This document shows, piece by piece, positions 36,304 to 44,296 of a stretch of 64,000 nt of DNA. The notes beneath the pieces are model-generated. The model saw only the letters and a list, made by a program, of their open reading frames with translations, was not told the origin of the DNA and did not search any database. The first letter of the stretch is position 1. Every line of letters begins with the position of its first letter. The stretch comes from Aurantimonas sp. HBX-1 (GTDB lineage Bacteria > Pseudomonadota > Alphaproteobacteria > Rhizobiales > Rhizobiaceae): contig NZ_CP090066.1 of the NCBI RefSeq assembly GCF_021391535.1, forward strand, positions 2,369,501 to 2,433,500, read 5' to 3'. The position numbers and the translations under genes were made by a program.

Positions 36304-37152
36304 ATGATCGCGGCTTTGAACGGATTCACCCAGCAGATGATCGCGGCGAACGGCGTCAAGATCAACGCTGTCACCGGCGGTGAGGGCCCGCCGATCGTTC
36401 TGATCCATGGCTTCCCCCAGACTTGGTGGGAGTGGCACCATGTCATGCCGTTGCTGGCCGCGCGGTTCAGCGTGGTCGCCGTGGACCTTCGCGGTGCGGG
36501 CTTTTCGGAATGCCCGCTGGATGGTTACGACAAGGCGACGCTGGCGCATGACGTTCATGCGGTCATGAACGCGCTGGGGCATCAGCGCTACGCGGTATGC
36601 GGGCATGACATCGGCGGTATGGTCGCACTGGCGCTGGCGGCAACGCACCGGGACGCGGTTTCCCATTTGGCGATACTCGACGTGCCGCTTCCGGGGTGGA
36701 GCGAATGGGAAGTGACCGTCGCCAGGCTGTGGCACTTCGCGTTCCATATGAATCGGGACCTGCCGGAGCGTCTGATCTACGGCCGCGAGTATGATTATGT
36801 ATCTGCATTCATCGCGGAGCGGATCTACGACCATAACAGCTATGATCCGGCCGACATCGACATCTATGCCAGGGCTCTGGCCCTTCCCGGGCGCACACGC
36901 GGCGGCATGGAATGGTATCGCAGCCTCGATGCCGATCATGCGGCCGCGCTCGAATATAAGAAGCAACCACTCGATATGCCGGTTCTGGCGCTGGGCGGCG
37001 ACCAGCGGTTCGGCTCACGCATGGTACCGATGCTCGAGGAGTTCGCGACCAACGTGACCGGCGGCGCGATAGAACGGTGCAGCCACTATGTCCCGGACGA
37101 GCGACCGAACGAGGTCGCCTCCGCCCTGATCGGGTTTCTTTCCGCCCGTTGA
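36304..37152 (+). CDS. Alpha/beta hydrolase, epoxide hydrolase/haloacid dehalogenase type
   Basis: A 282-aa hydrolase with HGFPQTWWEWH oxyanion motif and nucleophile CGHDIGG, where Asp102 (not Ser) is the nucleophile. That indicates an epoxide hydrolase or fluoroacetate-dehalogenase-like mechanism. Catalytic His in ERCSHYVPDERP near the end. GGAG lies 7-8 nt before ATG 36304; 42 nt after the SDR. Confidence 0.88.
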   Translation: MIAALNGFTQQMIAANGVKINAVTGGEGPPIVLIHGFPQTWWEWHHVMPLLAARFSVVAVDLRGAGFSECPLDGYDKATLAHDVHAVMNALGHQRYAVCGHDIGGMVALALAATHRDAVSHLAILDVPLPGWSEWEVTVARLWHFAFHMNRDLPERLIYGREYDYVSAFIAERIYDHNSYDPADIDIYARALALPGRTRGGMEWYRSLDADHAAALEYKKQPLDMPVLALGGDQRFGSRMVPMLEEFATNVTGGAIERCSHYVPDERPNEVASALIGFLSAR

Positions 37153-37266
37153 GAACGCCCCGCCTGCGGGCGCGCAACGGCGCGATCCGTCCGGAAGCGT
37201 CGGACGATGCCCGGTTCAGAGCCGGCCGTCCGCAGCAACAAACCTGTCCAGAAAAAGGAGACTATC

Positions 37267-37797
37267 ATGACCGCATCGACGATACGCGGCGTCAATCATA
37301 TCGGCATCACCGTGCCCGATATCGAAGCTGCAACGGCATTCTTGATCGAGGCGTTCGGCGGCCAACTGATCTATCAGTCCTTCGGGCCGAACGATCCGCC
37401 GCGCCAGGGACCCGAGTTCGAGCGGGCGGTGGGAGCCTTCCCGGGGACGGTCGTGCGGGGACAGGCGATGGTGAAGATCGGGACCGGGCCGGACATCGAG
37501 CTCTTTGAGATGCACGGGCCCGAACAGGCGCAACCCGTCCGGGCGAGCGACTTCGGCATCACCCATTTCGGCGTCTACACCGACGATATCGATGCGGCTG
37601 TAGAGCGCTTCGAACAAGCCGGCGGCACCGCGCTTACCGGGCCGCGAGCTATCCCCTACAAGACTGAAAAAGGCCACGGGAACAAAGTTTGCTACTGTCG
37701 TATGCCGTGGGGAACGACGATCGAATTCATCACGACGCCTGACCAAATGGCGTATCATGACCAGACTGATCTTCGCAGGTGGCAGGACGACGATTAA
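37267..37797 (+). CDS. VOC/glyoxalase family protein
   Basis: A 176-aa vicinal-oxygen-chelate protein with two beta-alpha-beta-beta-beta modules. Likely metal ligands lie in NHIGITVPD (His near residue 11), IELFEMHG, THFGVYTDD (His near 100) and TIEFITTP. AAGGAG precedes ATG 37267. Last gene of the 34535-37797 set; may be a lyase or isomerase in the same small catabolic path. The 272 nt that follow hold nothing recognisable. Confidence 0.87.
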   Translation: MTASTIRGVNHIGITVPDIEAATAFLIEAFGGQLIYQSFGPNDPPRQGPEFERAVGAFPGTVVRGQAMVKIGTGPDIELFEMHGPEQAQPVRASDFGITHFGVYTDDIDAAVERFEQAGGTALTGPRAIPYKTEKGHGNKVCYCRMPWGTTIEFITTPDQMAYHDQTDLRRWQDDD

Positions 37798-38069
37798 GCT
37801 AAGCTGGAATCTCCTGCTGGTGCCGGGCATCTTGCCACGGCGACAGACTTGCACTCGGCGCTTGCGGTCGAAAGGAAACCGTCCCCTTCTAGGGCCATGG
37901 ACAGAAAAAGCTGCCGGCTAGCGCTGGAGCCAAGTCGCGGCAACGCCTCCAATACAGGGCAGCCGCAAGCGGGCATTGCATCGGCGCCCCATCGACCACA
38001 ATCGCATCATTGCCTTAGTCCGCGTGCTGATCAAAGTATGCGGAGACTTTTCGATGGCAGGATGAAACC

Positions 38070-38552
38070 GTGCCCCGACCGCATGTTCGTTCCGCCACCA
38101 ACTCAGACGTTCTCGCCATTACAGCCTTAGTGGACGATGCCTACGGCTGTTATGTGGAGCGCATGGGGCGTGAGCCCGCACCGATGACCGAAGACTACGG
38201 GCGGCTTGTCGGCAGCGGTTGCGTGTGGGTTCTGGTGATGGACGAGGAGGTCGGAGGTCTTATCGTTCTGCGACGGGAAGCCGACCATGTTCTAGTCAGC
38301 AATGTCGCGGTCGGGCGTGCACATCAGGGCCGGAGTTTCGGAAGAAGGCTCCTGGACTATGCTGAAGCGTATGCCCGCCAAGGCGGCTACGACGAGCTGC
38401 GCCTCTACACTAACGAGTTGATGCACGAGAACCTTAGGATTTACGAGAGACTGGGATGGGAGGAGTACGATCGCGCAGAACAGGACGGCTTTCGCCGCGT
38501 GTTCATGCGCAAGCGGCTCGACCTTAGCTTATCCGGGACAGCGGTCGGTTAA
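38070..38552 (+). CDS. GNAT family N-acetyltransferase
   Basis: A 160-aa single-domain GNAT: VSNVAVGRAHQGRSFGRRLLDYAEAYA is the acetyl-CoA binding motif A, and LRIYERLGWEEYDR the C-terminal signature. GTG 38070 is preceded by AGGA at 7 nt. Substrate not inferable. It lies just left of the recombination junction at 38739/38741. Confidence 0.9.
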   Translation: MPRPHVRSATNSDVLAITALVDDAYGCYVERMGREPAPMTEDYGRLVGSGCVWVLVMDEEVGGLIVLRREADHVLVSNVAVGRAHQGRSFGRRLLDYAEAYARQGGYDELRLYTNELMHENLRIYERLGWEEYDRAEQDGFRRVFMRKRLDLSLSGTAVG

Positions 38553-38580
38553 TCCCGTCAGGGTTTGCGGATTGTCCGCT

Positions 38581-38739
38581 TCAGGTCCCCGTAAGGGTCC
38601 TGACAAAGCGCACCGTCCTGGGATCCGAAGGATGGCGGAACATCCGGTCGGGCGGCCCCTGCTCGACGATGTCGCCGTCCTCGAGGAATGCGACTTGATG
38701 GGCGATCCTGTCGGCGAGACGGAGGTCGTGGGTCGCCAG
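38581..38739 (-). pseudogene. 3' remnant of an amino-acid-type ABC ATPase
   Basis: 52 codons plus stop encode only the tail of a GlnQ/HisP-like ATPase, starting at its H-loop: LATHDLRLADRIAHQVAFLE, then DGDIVEQGPPDRMFRHPSDP and a short C-terminus. Upstream of LATHD the frame meets a TAG in unrelated DNA that belongs to chrA. All other ATPase motifs are missing, so this is a truncated relic created by a DNA junction at about 38740. Confidence 0.85.
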
Positions 38740-38740
38740 C

Positions 38741-39136
38741 TATCTCGCCGGCACCCTCCGCGGGTTGCTCTCGACCTGGGTGACGTTCACGCCTTGCTTC
38801 CTGTGGATCTTCCTCGGCGCGCCGTTCATGGAGCGCCTGCGCGGCAACCAGGCGGTCTACGGCGCTCTCGCGGCGATCACGGCGGCGGTGGTCGGGGTGA
38901 GCCTGAACCTAGGCGTCTGGTTTGGGATGCACGTCCTCTTCCGAAAGGTTGATGAAGTTCAAACGGGTCCGCTTTCGCTTGATGTTCCAATCCTTTCGAG
39001 CGTCGACCCCGTCGCCCTCCTGCTGTTTGTCGCAGCCACTCTCGCCCTGTTCCGACTCCACATCGGTATCCTGCCGACTCTCCTGGGAGCCGCGGGTGCG
39101 GGAGCGCTCTGGCATCTCGCAGGGGATTTGATCTGA
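38741..39136 (+). pseudogene. chrA: 5'-truncated chromate transporter (ChrA C-terminal part)
   Basis: 131 codons corresponding to the C-terminal end of ChrA: YLAGTLRGLLSTWVTFTPCF, FLGAPFMERLRGNQAVYGAL, AAITAAVVGVSLNLGVWFGM, then two further helices. Intact ChrA proteins are about three times longer. The reading frame begins directly at the junction with the ABC ATPase remnant and has no plausible start or ribosome binding site, although a TTG at 38765 could be called. Non-functional in chromate efflux. Confidence 0.85.
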
Positions 39137-39210
39137 GACGGCTCAAAAGCTCAACATGCGGTCGCTTGCCGGTCGTCGACGCCAGAAAGCTGCCTGTCCG
39201 CAATCCACCC

Positions 39211-39246
39211 AAATCGGAAATAATTTCTGATTGCCGGAACGGGCCG
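39211..39246. repeat. 36-bp dispersed repeat, copy 1
   Basis: Starts AAATCGGAAATAATTTCTGA and ends TTGCCGGAACGGGCCG. It matches the copy at 41879-41914 at 32 of 36 positions. The first part is an imperfect dyad (CGGAAATAATTTCTG). It lies 74 nt after the chrA remnant. Confidence 0.8.
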
Positions 39247-39445
39247 AAGGGAGACCGTCCGGTCCGGAGCCACGGACGACAAAAGCCGCCGTTCAGTTCT
39301 CGACCCAACTGACTTCCAGCCAACATTGATGGCGACCTATCAGCGGAACTTTGGAAAAGTTGCGCACGGATCCGCTCAATAGCGGCAGCGGCCTCATTCG
39401 GTCGCGCTGCGAAACCCTCTGTTTCCCGAACTTCTTTCGAGCCGA

Positions 39446-39473
39446 TGTCACAACGCGGGACCGCCGTCTCGTC
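39446..39473 (+). promoter_or_regulatory. ECF41 promoter upstream of cupin gene
   Basis: TGTCACA (39446-39452), a 17-nt spacer, then CGTC (39470-39473). This is the motif established for the ECF41 sigma group, whose member is encoded at 40570. It lies 103 nt upstream of the cupin start. Confidence 0.82.
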
Positions 39474-39576
39474 TCATCTTCGAGCGAGCACGATGAAGCT
39501 GACGTCTCGCTGACAGCAAGGAAGCCAACCGCATCCCGTGGCGGGCATTCACCAGCTTTCGGATCGAGATCCCACC

Positions 39577-39993
39577 ATGTTGAAGAAACTACTCCTCATC
39601 GCCATTGTGCTGACGGGTGCTCCCGCAGCCTCAGCGCATGATACCACCGGAGGCGGAGCGAAGATCTCCGTCGTGTTCGACCAGCCGCTGCCGAACGTGC
39701 CCGGCAAGAGCATGAAGGGCCTTCTGGTCGAGTATGGACCGGGACAGTCGTCTCCCGCCCACACGCATCCGAGCTCCGCGTTCATTTATGCCACAGTGCT
39801 GGAAGGCGCCATCCGCAGCCAGGTGAACGATGGTCCGGTCGTGACCTACAAGGCGGGCGATAACTTCTCGGAGATGCCCGGCGACCGCCACGGCGTCAGC
39901 GCCAATGCCAGCGACACGCAGCCGATGAAGCTCCTCGCCGTCTTCGTGGTCGATAGCGACGAAACCGAGCTGACGACGATCACTCCGCACTGA
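39577..39993 (+). CDS. Exported cupin-domain protein
   Basis: A 138-aa small protein with signal peptide LKKLLLIAIVLTGAPAASA and one cupin barrel. Motif 1 is PAHTHPSSAFIYATVLEGAI (metal His pair), motif 2 GDNFSEMPGDRHGVSANAS. Start ATG 39577 fits the signal peptide; the ribosome binding site is weak. Expressed from an ECF41 promoter, so part of the sigma-factor regulon. May bind a small oxidised ligand in the periplasm. Confidence 0.87.
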   Translation: MLKKLLLIAIVLTGAPAASAHDTTGGGAKISVVFDQPLPNVPGKSMKGLLVEYGPGQSSPAHTHPSSAFIYATVLEGAIRSQVNDGPVVTYKAGDNFSEMPGDRHGVSANASDTQPMKLLAVFVVDSDETELTTITPH

Positions 39994-40053
39994 CCAGGCG
40001 AGCGTGACGTCGAGGCGTTCCCCTGCCCGAACTCGCTGCTTTTTCCCACCCCA

Positions 40054-40080
40054 TGTCACAAACGCCGATGCGGCCTCGTC
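40054..40080 (+). promoter_or_regulatory. ECF41 promoter upstream of AhpD-like gene and sigma factor
   Basis: TGTCACA (40054-40060), a 16-nt spacer, then CGTC (40077-40080), 38 nt before the AhpD-like start. Because the sigma-factor gene overlaps the AhpD-like gene, this would make the sigma factor autoregulated. Confidence 0.85.
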
Positions 40081-40118
40081 TTGTGAGAGAGCCCGCATCT
40101 TCATCAAGGACACCGACA

Positions 40119-40583
40119 ATGACATCTCGCGTCAAAAACCCATTCAAGGTTGCCCCCGAAGCCGTAAAGGCCATGATGGCACTTGAGACGACGCTGCACT
40201 CCAGCGGACTCGAGCACTACCTCCTCGAACTTGTGAAGCTCAGGGCCTCGCAGATCAACGGATGCGCGTTCTGCATCCACATGCACACGACCGACCTTCG
40301 CTCGCATGGAGAAACGGAGATGCGTCTGTACATGCTGAGCGCATGGCGGGAGTCCTCCCTCTACACGGACCGCGAGCGCGCTGCCTTGGCATGGACGGAG
40401 GCGCTGACCCGGATATCCGAGACAGGCGCTCCGGACGCGGACTACGAGTTGTTCAAGGCGCAGTTCACCGAGGTCGAGCAGGTGAACCTGACGTTCGCGA
40501 TCGGCACGATCAACGTCTGGAACCGCCTCCAGGTCGGCTTCCGTCAGCCGCATCCCGCGGAAGCGTCCCGTGCCGCTGCCTGA
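40119..40583 (+). CDS. Carboxymuconolactone decarboxylase/AhpD-like protein
   Basis: A 154-aa all-helical CMD-family protein with the AhpD-type redox motif NGCAFCIHMH (Cys49, Cys52, His56), ELVKLRASQIN before it and VNLTFAIGTINVWNR at the end. The CxxC plus downstream His is that of peroxidase-active members rather than of true decarboxylases. AAGGA precedes ATG 40119. CMD-type genes are the classical partners of ECF41 sigma factors. Confidence 0.92.
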   Translation: MTSRVKNPFKVAPEAVKAMMALETTLHSSGLEHYLLELVKLRASQINGCAFCIHMHTTDLRSHGETEMRLYMLSAWRESSLYTDRERAALAWTEALTRISETGAPDADYELFKAQFTEVEQVNLTFAIGTINVWNRLQVGFRQPHPAEASRAAA

Positions 40584-41475
40584 CGACAGCACCGATGTCT
40601 TCGAGGCGCACCGGCCGCGGCTGGTGCGTCTTGCCTATCGGATGCTGGGCTCAAGGGCCGAGGCCGAGGACGTCGTTCAGAATGCCTGGATGCGCTGGCA
40701 GGCGAGCGACCGGAGCCGGGTGACCACTCCGGAAGCCTTCCTGTCGCGCATCGTCACGAGGCTCTGCCTCGACGAGATGAAGTCGGCGCGTGCCCGTCGC
40801 GAGACCTATGTCGGCTCCTGGCTCCCAGAACCCATCGTCGACGGCGTACAAGACGAGGTAGACGAGGACGACCTGACGCTGACCTTAATGATGGCCCTCG
40901 AAAGACTGTCCCCGCTGGAACGGGCCGCGTTCCTCTTGCACGACGTGTTCGGCATGCCGCTGAATGAGGTGGCGACAACCCTCGACCGAGAGTCGGCATC
41001 CGTACGCCAGCTCGCGGTTCGGGCCCGGCGCCACGTTCAAACGGCACGTCCCCGCTACCCGGTGGAACGCGAGGAGGGGGACAGGATTGCCCGCGCCTTC
41101 TTCGCGGCTTCCACGAGCGGCGATGTCGCGGCTCTTCAGGCCATGCTTGCCGAGACGGTCGTGCTCCGGGCCGATGGCGGCGGGAAGGTCTCCGCCTTCC
41201 TCAATCCCATTGTCGGATTGGAAAAGATCCTGCGGCTGTACGAAGGCCTCCGCCGCAAGTTCGGCGTGGATTGGGCAGACATGGTCGAGCCGATCTGGAT
41301 CGACGGCCTGCCCGGATACGTGAGCCGCGAACGGGGCAAGGTCCTCCAGACCACCGCTCTCGCCATCGAGAACGGCAAGATCACGGGCATCTACATTACC
41401 CGCAATCCCGACAAGCTGCGCCACATCGCGCAAGGGTTAGCGGCTGTGCCCGATGACCAAGGGCGCGCCCAATGA
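40570..41475 (+). CDS. ECF41-group sigma factor with fused SnoaL-like domain
   Basis: A 301-aa sigma factor. Sigma2 at about 10-75 (LVRLAYRMLGSRAEAEDVVQ), sigma4 at about 108-160, then a SnoaL/NTF2-like C-terminal extension. All three ECF41 signatures are present: WLPEP at 84-88 in the linker, DGGGKV at 202-207 and NPDKL at 279-283. In studied members the extension acts as a built-in regulator and there is no anti-sigma factor; none is seen here. GTG 40570 overlaps the AhpD-like gene by 14 nt. Confidence 0.93.
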   Translation: MPLPDDSTDVFEAHRPRLVRLAYRMLGSRAEAEDVVQNAWMRWQASDRSRVTTPEAFLSRIVTRLCLDEMKSARARRETYVGSWLPEPIVDGVQDEVDEDDLTLTLMMALERLSPLERAAFLLHDVFGMPLNEVATTLDRESASVRQLAVRARRHVQTARPRYPVEREEGDRIARAFFAASTSGDVAALQAMLAETVVLRADGGGKVSAFLNPIVGLEKILRLYEGLRRKFGVDWADMVEPIWIDGLPGYVSRERGKVLQTTALAIENGKITGIYITRNPDKLRHIAQGLAAVPDDQGRAQ

Positions 41476-41672
41476 CATTCGGATGCTGACGCTTGAAACG
41501 CCTAGGTCGCAACAAAAGGATTCGCATTCCACGTGCGGGCGTCGTGAGCCAAGAGGTCCTCCCCTCCATCGAGGCTGACGGACCTTCACCGTCTCCAGCA
41601 GTGGTCGACACTGGAACGCCGTTCCGGCGTACGACGCGGCTTGCCCCCTTCACCCCGAACTCGGAGTTCCAC

Positions 41673-41891
41673 ATGAAGATCGTTGTGATCGGAGGCAGCG
41701 GCCTCATCGGAAGCAAGGTCGTCCGACGGCTCGCTGCACGCGGTCATCAGCCGCTCGTCGCGTCGCCGAGCCGCGGCATCGACCCTACGACGGGCGCAGG
41801 ACTGGCCGATGCGTTGAAGGGCGCGGATGTCGTGGTCGACGTTTCAAACTCGCCCTCCTTCGAGGACGCGGCCGACCGAAATCAGGAATAA
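41673..41891 (+). pseudogene. Truncated NAD(P)-binding epimerase/SDR
   Basis: 72 codons of an atypical SDR: MKIVVIGGSGLIGSKVVRRL, then ASPSRGIDPTTGAGLADALK and VVVDVSNSPSFEDAA. Family members run to about 250 aa; here the frame ends five codons later inside the 36-bp repeat (41879-41914). Oxidoreductase/epimerase genes are the other standard ECF41 partner, so this was probably a regulon member before truncation. No ECF41 promoter was seen directly upstream. Confidence 0.85.
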
Positions 41892-41914
41892 TTTCCGATT
41901 GCCGGAAGGGGCCG
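41879..41914. repeat. 36-bp dispersed repeat, copy 2
   Basis: Starts AAATCAGGAATAATTTCCGA and ends TTGCCGGAAGGGGCCG; 32 of 36 positions match the copy at 39211-39246, same orientation. It supplies the last codons and the stop of the truncated epimerase, marking the break point. Confidence 0.82.
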
Positions 41915-42196
41915 TAAGCAGACGTTCAGCTTTCGGGCAAAGCAGTCGAAAAGCTGCCCTTGCGCGGCGTCCGATAGGTCGCCTCGGCGGGAGCGGTGCG
42001 GTCGGCATCAGCGCCGCCGCGCACGCCAGCCCGCGAGTGAATCTGCGAACGGGGGCTCGTCGCTGAGATCGTGCGATGGGCCACGCTCATGACCCCGCTC
42101 TTATCGCTCTTTGATAGGCATCTGGACACCATTTCGCTCGCGCGGTGATGGCGACAACGTCCGATTATGTCTTTTCGGTTAACTTCCGGCTGCCCG
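41892..42196. other. Intergenic region after the truncated epimerase
   Basis: 305 nt between the convergent epimerase remnant and MFS gene; begins with most of repeat copy 2. No gene or transposase fragment recognised. Confidence 0.5.
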
Positions 42197-43846
42197 TCAG
42201 ACAGGGTCCCCGAACGGCGGATCGCCGGCAAGCGCGACCTTGCCGGAGCCGGGCGTTGCAGCAAGGTAGTGCCGGACGCTCGGGTCGTGCTCACCCACCT
42301 GGAAGCGTCGGACCTCCGAATGGATGTCGATGTCAGCCAGCGAGGTGCGACGGTGCTGACGCAGATGTTCCGCCCAAGACTCGGTCATGAACCATTCCAG
42401 GAACACGCTGGGATCGGCGGCATCCTCGGTGATGCCCCAGTTGAATGCCCCGTCCCGCAACCGCGTCTTGGCGAGTTTCGAGATCGCGGCGAGGAACGGT
42501 TCCCGATTGGTCGGATCGATCCGGTATTCGATCTGGATGAGGACGGGTCCCCGGTCCCCGACAACCGGGGCCGCGACGACGGGTTCGGGCCAATGATTGG
42601 ATGGTGCCAGGTCATCGTCCCCTGAAGGCAGCGGGATGCTACGGGCGAACAAGGCGGCCGCGACGAGGGCGCATGCTGAGATCAGCAGCGTCCACTTGAT
42701 GCCGACCTCCTGCGCGACCAGGCCCCAGAGGATACTGCCGCCCGCCATCGCGCCGTTGAACACCATGAGGTAGACGGCCAGTCCCCGCCCCCGCACCCAG
42801 TTCGGCAGGACCGCCTGGGCCGTCGCGTTGAGCGTGGTGAGGGCTGCGATCCAGGCCCCGCCCATCGCGAGAAGGATGACGACGGCGGACCACCGCGGCG
42901 GCGAGAGCGCGAGAGTGGCCGATGCGGCCGCGATCACGAGCGCTGCGCCGAGCATCACCCCGTCGGCGCCCAAACTGGCCCGTATCCGCGGCAACACCGT
43001 TGCGCCCAGGATCGCTCCCGCTCCGATGGAGCCGAGCAGTAGCCCGTAGAATGACGCGCCGCCTCCCAGAAGCTGACGCGCGATCAGCGGCAGGAGCGCC
43101 CAGATGGCGCTGGCGAAGGCGAAGAAGAACAGGGCGCGCCAGAGCACGACATGCAGTTCCCGGCTGTGGCGGGCATAACGATAGCCCGCACGCATGGCGC
43201 CCCCGAAGCTCTCGGCCAGGCCGTCGTCCACGCCGGGCGCGCGCTTCCACCAGACAAGGGCGGCGATGACGAGGGCGTAGCTCACCACGTCGACACCATA
43301 GGTCACCGCGGCCCCGACGGTGGCGATGAGGAGCCCGCCGACCGCTGGTCCTATGGCGCGGGCGATGTTGATGCCCAGCGAGTTCAGGGCCACCGCACCT
43401 TTCAGTTCCGAGCGAGGAACCAGTTCGGGCACGATGGACTGCCAGGTCGGGCCCATCAGTGCCGCCCCGATCCCGCCGACGAACGTCAGTGAGAGGAGTG
43501 CCGGAACCGACATCAGCCCGGTCAGCGCGAGGATGCAAAGCGTGAGGCTGACGGCGCCGAGCATGAGCTGGATCGCGATGAGGAAGCGTCGGCGGTCGAG
43601 GATGTCGGACAGGACGCCGGCGGGTATCGAAAGCAGGAAGATCGGCAGCGTGCCGGCCGCCTGGATCGCCGCGACGGCGGCCGGGGAAGCCGAAAGATCG
43701 GTGACGAGCCAGCCGCTCGCCACATCGCGCATGAAGGTTCCGGTGTTGCCCATCACGGTCGCCGCCCAAAGGACCGCGAAGACGGTATGGCGCAGCGGCG
43801 CGAAGGTGCTCGGGGACGATTCAGAGGCGGCGGGAACGGTCGTCAC
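42197..43846 (-). CDS. MFS exporter with C-terminal ABM-like domain
   Basis: A 549-aa protein. Residues 1-410 form a 12-helix MFS transporter of the EntS/MFS_3 group (TGTFMRDVASGWLVTDLSAS, later VLPNWVRGRGLAVYLMVFNG). Residues about 440-530 form a soluble ferredoxin-like domain (VLIQIEYRIDPTNREPFLAA), as found in antibiotic-biosynthesis-monooxygenase folds. GTG 43846 is preceded by AGGAGG at 8 nt and overlaps the DoxX stop by 4 nt; upstream frame extension is spurious. Last gene of the six-gene operon; probable efflux step. Confidence 0.9.
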   Translation of the reverse strand: MTTVPAASESSPSTFAPLRHTVFAVLWAATVMGNTGTFMRDVASGWLVTDLSASPAAVAAIQAAGTLPIFLLSIPAGVLSDILDRRRFLIAIQLMLGAVSLTLCILALTGLMSVPALLSLTFVGGIGAALMGPTWQSIVPELVPRSELKGAVALNSLGINIARAIGPAVGGLLIATVGAAVTYGVDVVSYALVIAALVWWKRAPGVDDGLAESFGGAMRAGYRYARHSRELHVVLWRALFFFAFASAIWALLPLIARQLLGGGASFYGLLLGSIGAGAILGATVLPRIRASLGADGVMLGAALVIAAASATLALSPPRWSAVVILLAMGGAWIAALTTLNATAQAVLPNWVRGRGLAVYLMVFNGAMAGGSILWGLVAQEVGIKWTLLISACALVAAALFARSIPLPSGDDDLAPSNHWPEPVVAAPVVGDRGPVLIQIEYRIDPTNREPFLAAISKLAKTRLRDGAFNWGITEDAADPSVFLEWFMTESWAEHLRQHRRTSLADIDIHSEVRRFQVGEHDPSVRHYLAATPGSGKVALAGDPPFGDPV

Positions 43847-44295
43847 TGCGGTGCCTCCTGGCGTTCCAGGTCGAACCACGCGACCAGCAGCAGCGCGCCG
43901 ATCAGTCCGATATGCTCGAAGAAGGCGTTGGTGGCGGCAAAACGCTCGGGCGGCGCCATCTCCCAGAAGCGGTTCGCGAGCAGGGTCGCAACGAGCGTGA
44001 AGGCCGACAGCGCCAACGCACCGAGCCAGCGGTAGATCCCGGCCAGCACCATCATCGACGCGACGAGTTCCAGCGCGATCGTGCACGCTGCGAAAAGAGG
44101 CGCCGGCTCCAGCCCGAAATGTTGCATTTCGGCCAAGACGCCGGGCCAGTCGAACGCCTTCTGCAAGCCCCCTTGAAGATAGGCGGAGCAGAGCCCGAGC
44201 AACGCCAGCCAACGGACGACCGGACGGGACAGGAGGGAATGCACGGCCCGCCCTGCACCATCGGCCGCGCGCGTCAGGATGAACGGCGCGGCCAC
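43843..44295 (-). CDS. DoxX-family membrane protein
   Basis: A 150-aa four-helix membrane protein of the DoxX/DoxD group (LGLCSAYLQGGLQKAFDWPG, MMVLAGIYRWLGALALSAF, FFEHIGLIGALLLVAW). The GTG start at 44295 follows the amidohydrolase stop by a single base, implying re-initiation; an in-frame ATG at 44394 would lie inside the amidohydrolase gene. Members support redox or thiol processes at the membrane. Central piece of the YcaC-XapX-YtcJ operon. Confidence 0.8.
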   Translation of the reverse strand: MAAPFILTRAADGAGRAVHSLLSRPVVRWLALLGLCSAYLQGGLQKAFDWPGVLAEMQHFGLEPAPLFAACTIALELVASMMVLAGIYRWLGALALSAFTLVATLLANRFWEMAPPERFAATNAFFEHIGLIGALLLVAWFDLERQEAPQ

Positions 44296-44296
44296 G

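Larger units (their letters stand above)
39137..39576. other. Intergenic region with repeat copy 1 and ECF41 promoter
   Basis: 440 nt without a supported gene. It contains one copy of the 36-bp repeat (39211-39246) and the ECF41-type promoter of the cupin gene (39446-39473). Confidence 0.7.

Noticed and set aside
42197..44212. 671-codon minus frame for the MFS exporter
   Set aside because: The extra N-terminus overlaps the DoxX gene out of frame; GTG 43846 has a strong ribosome binding site.
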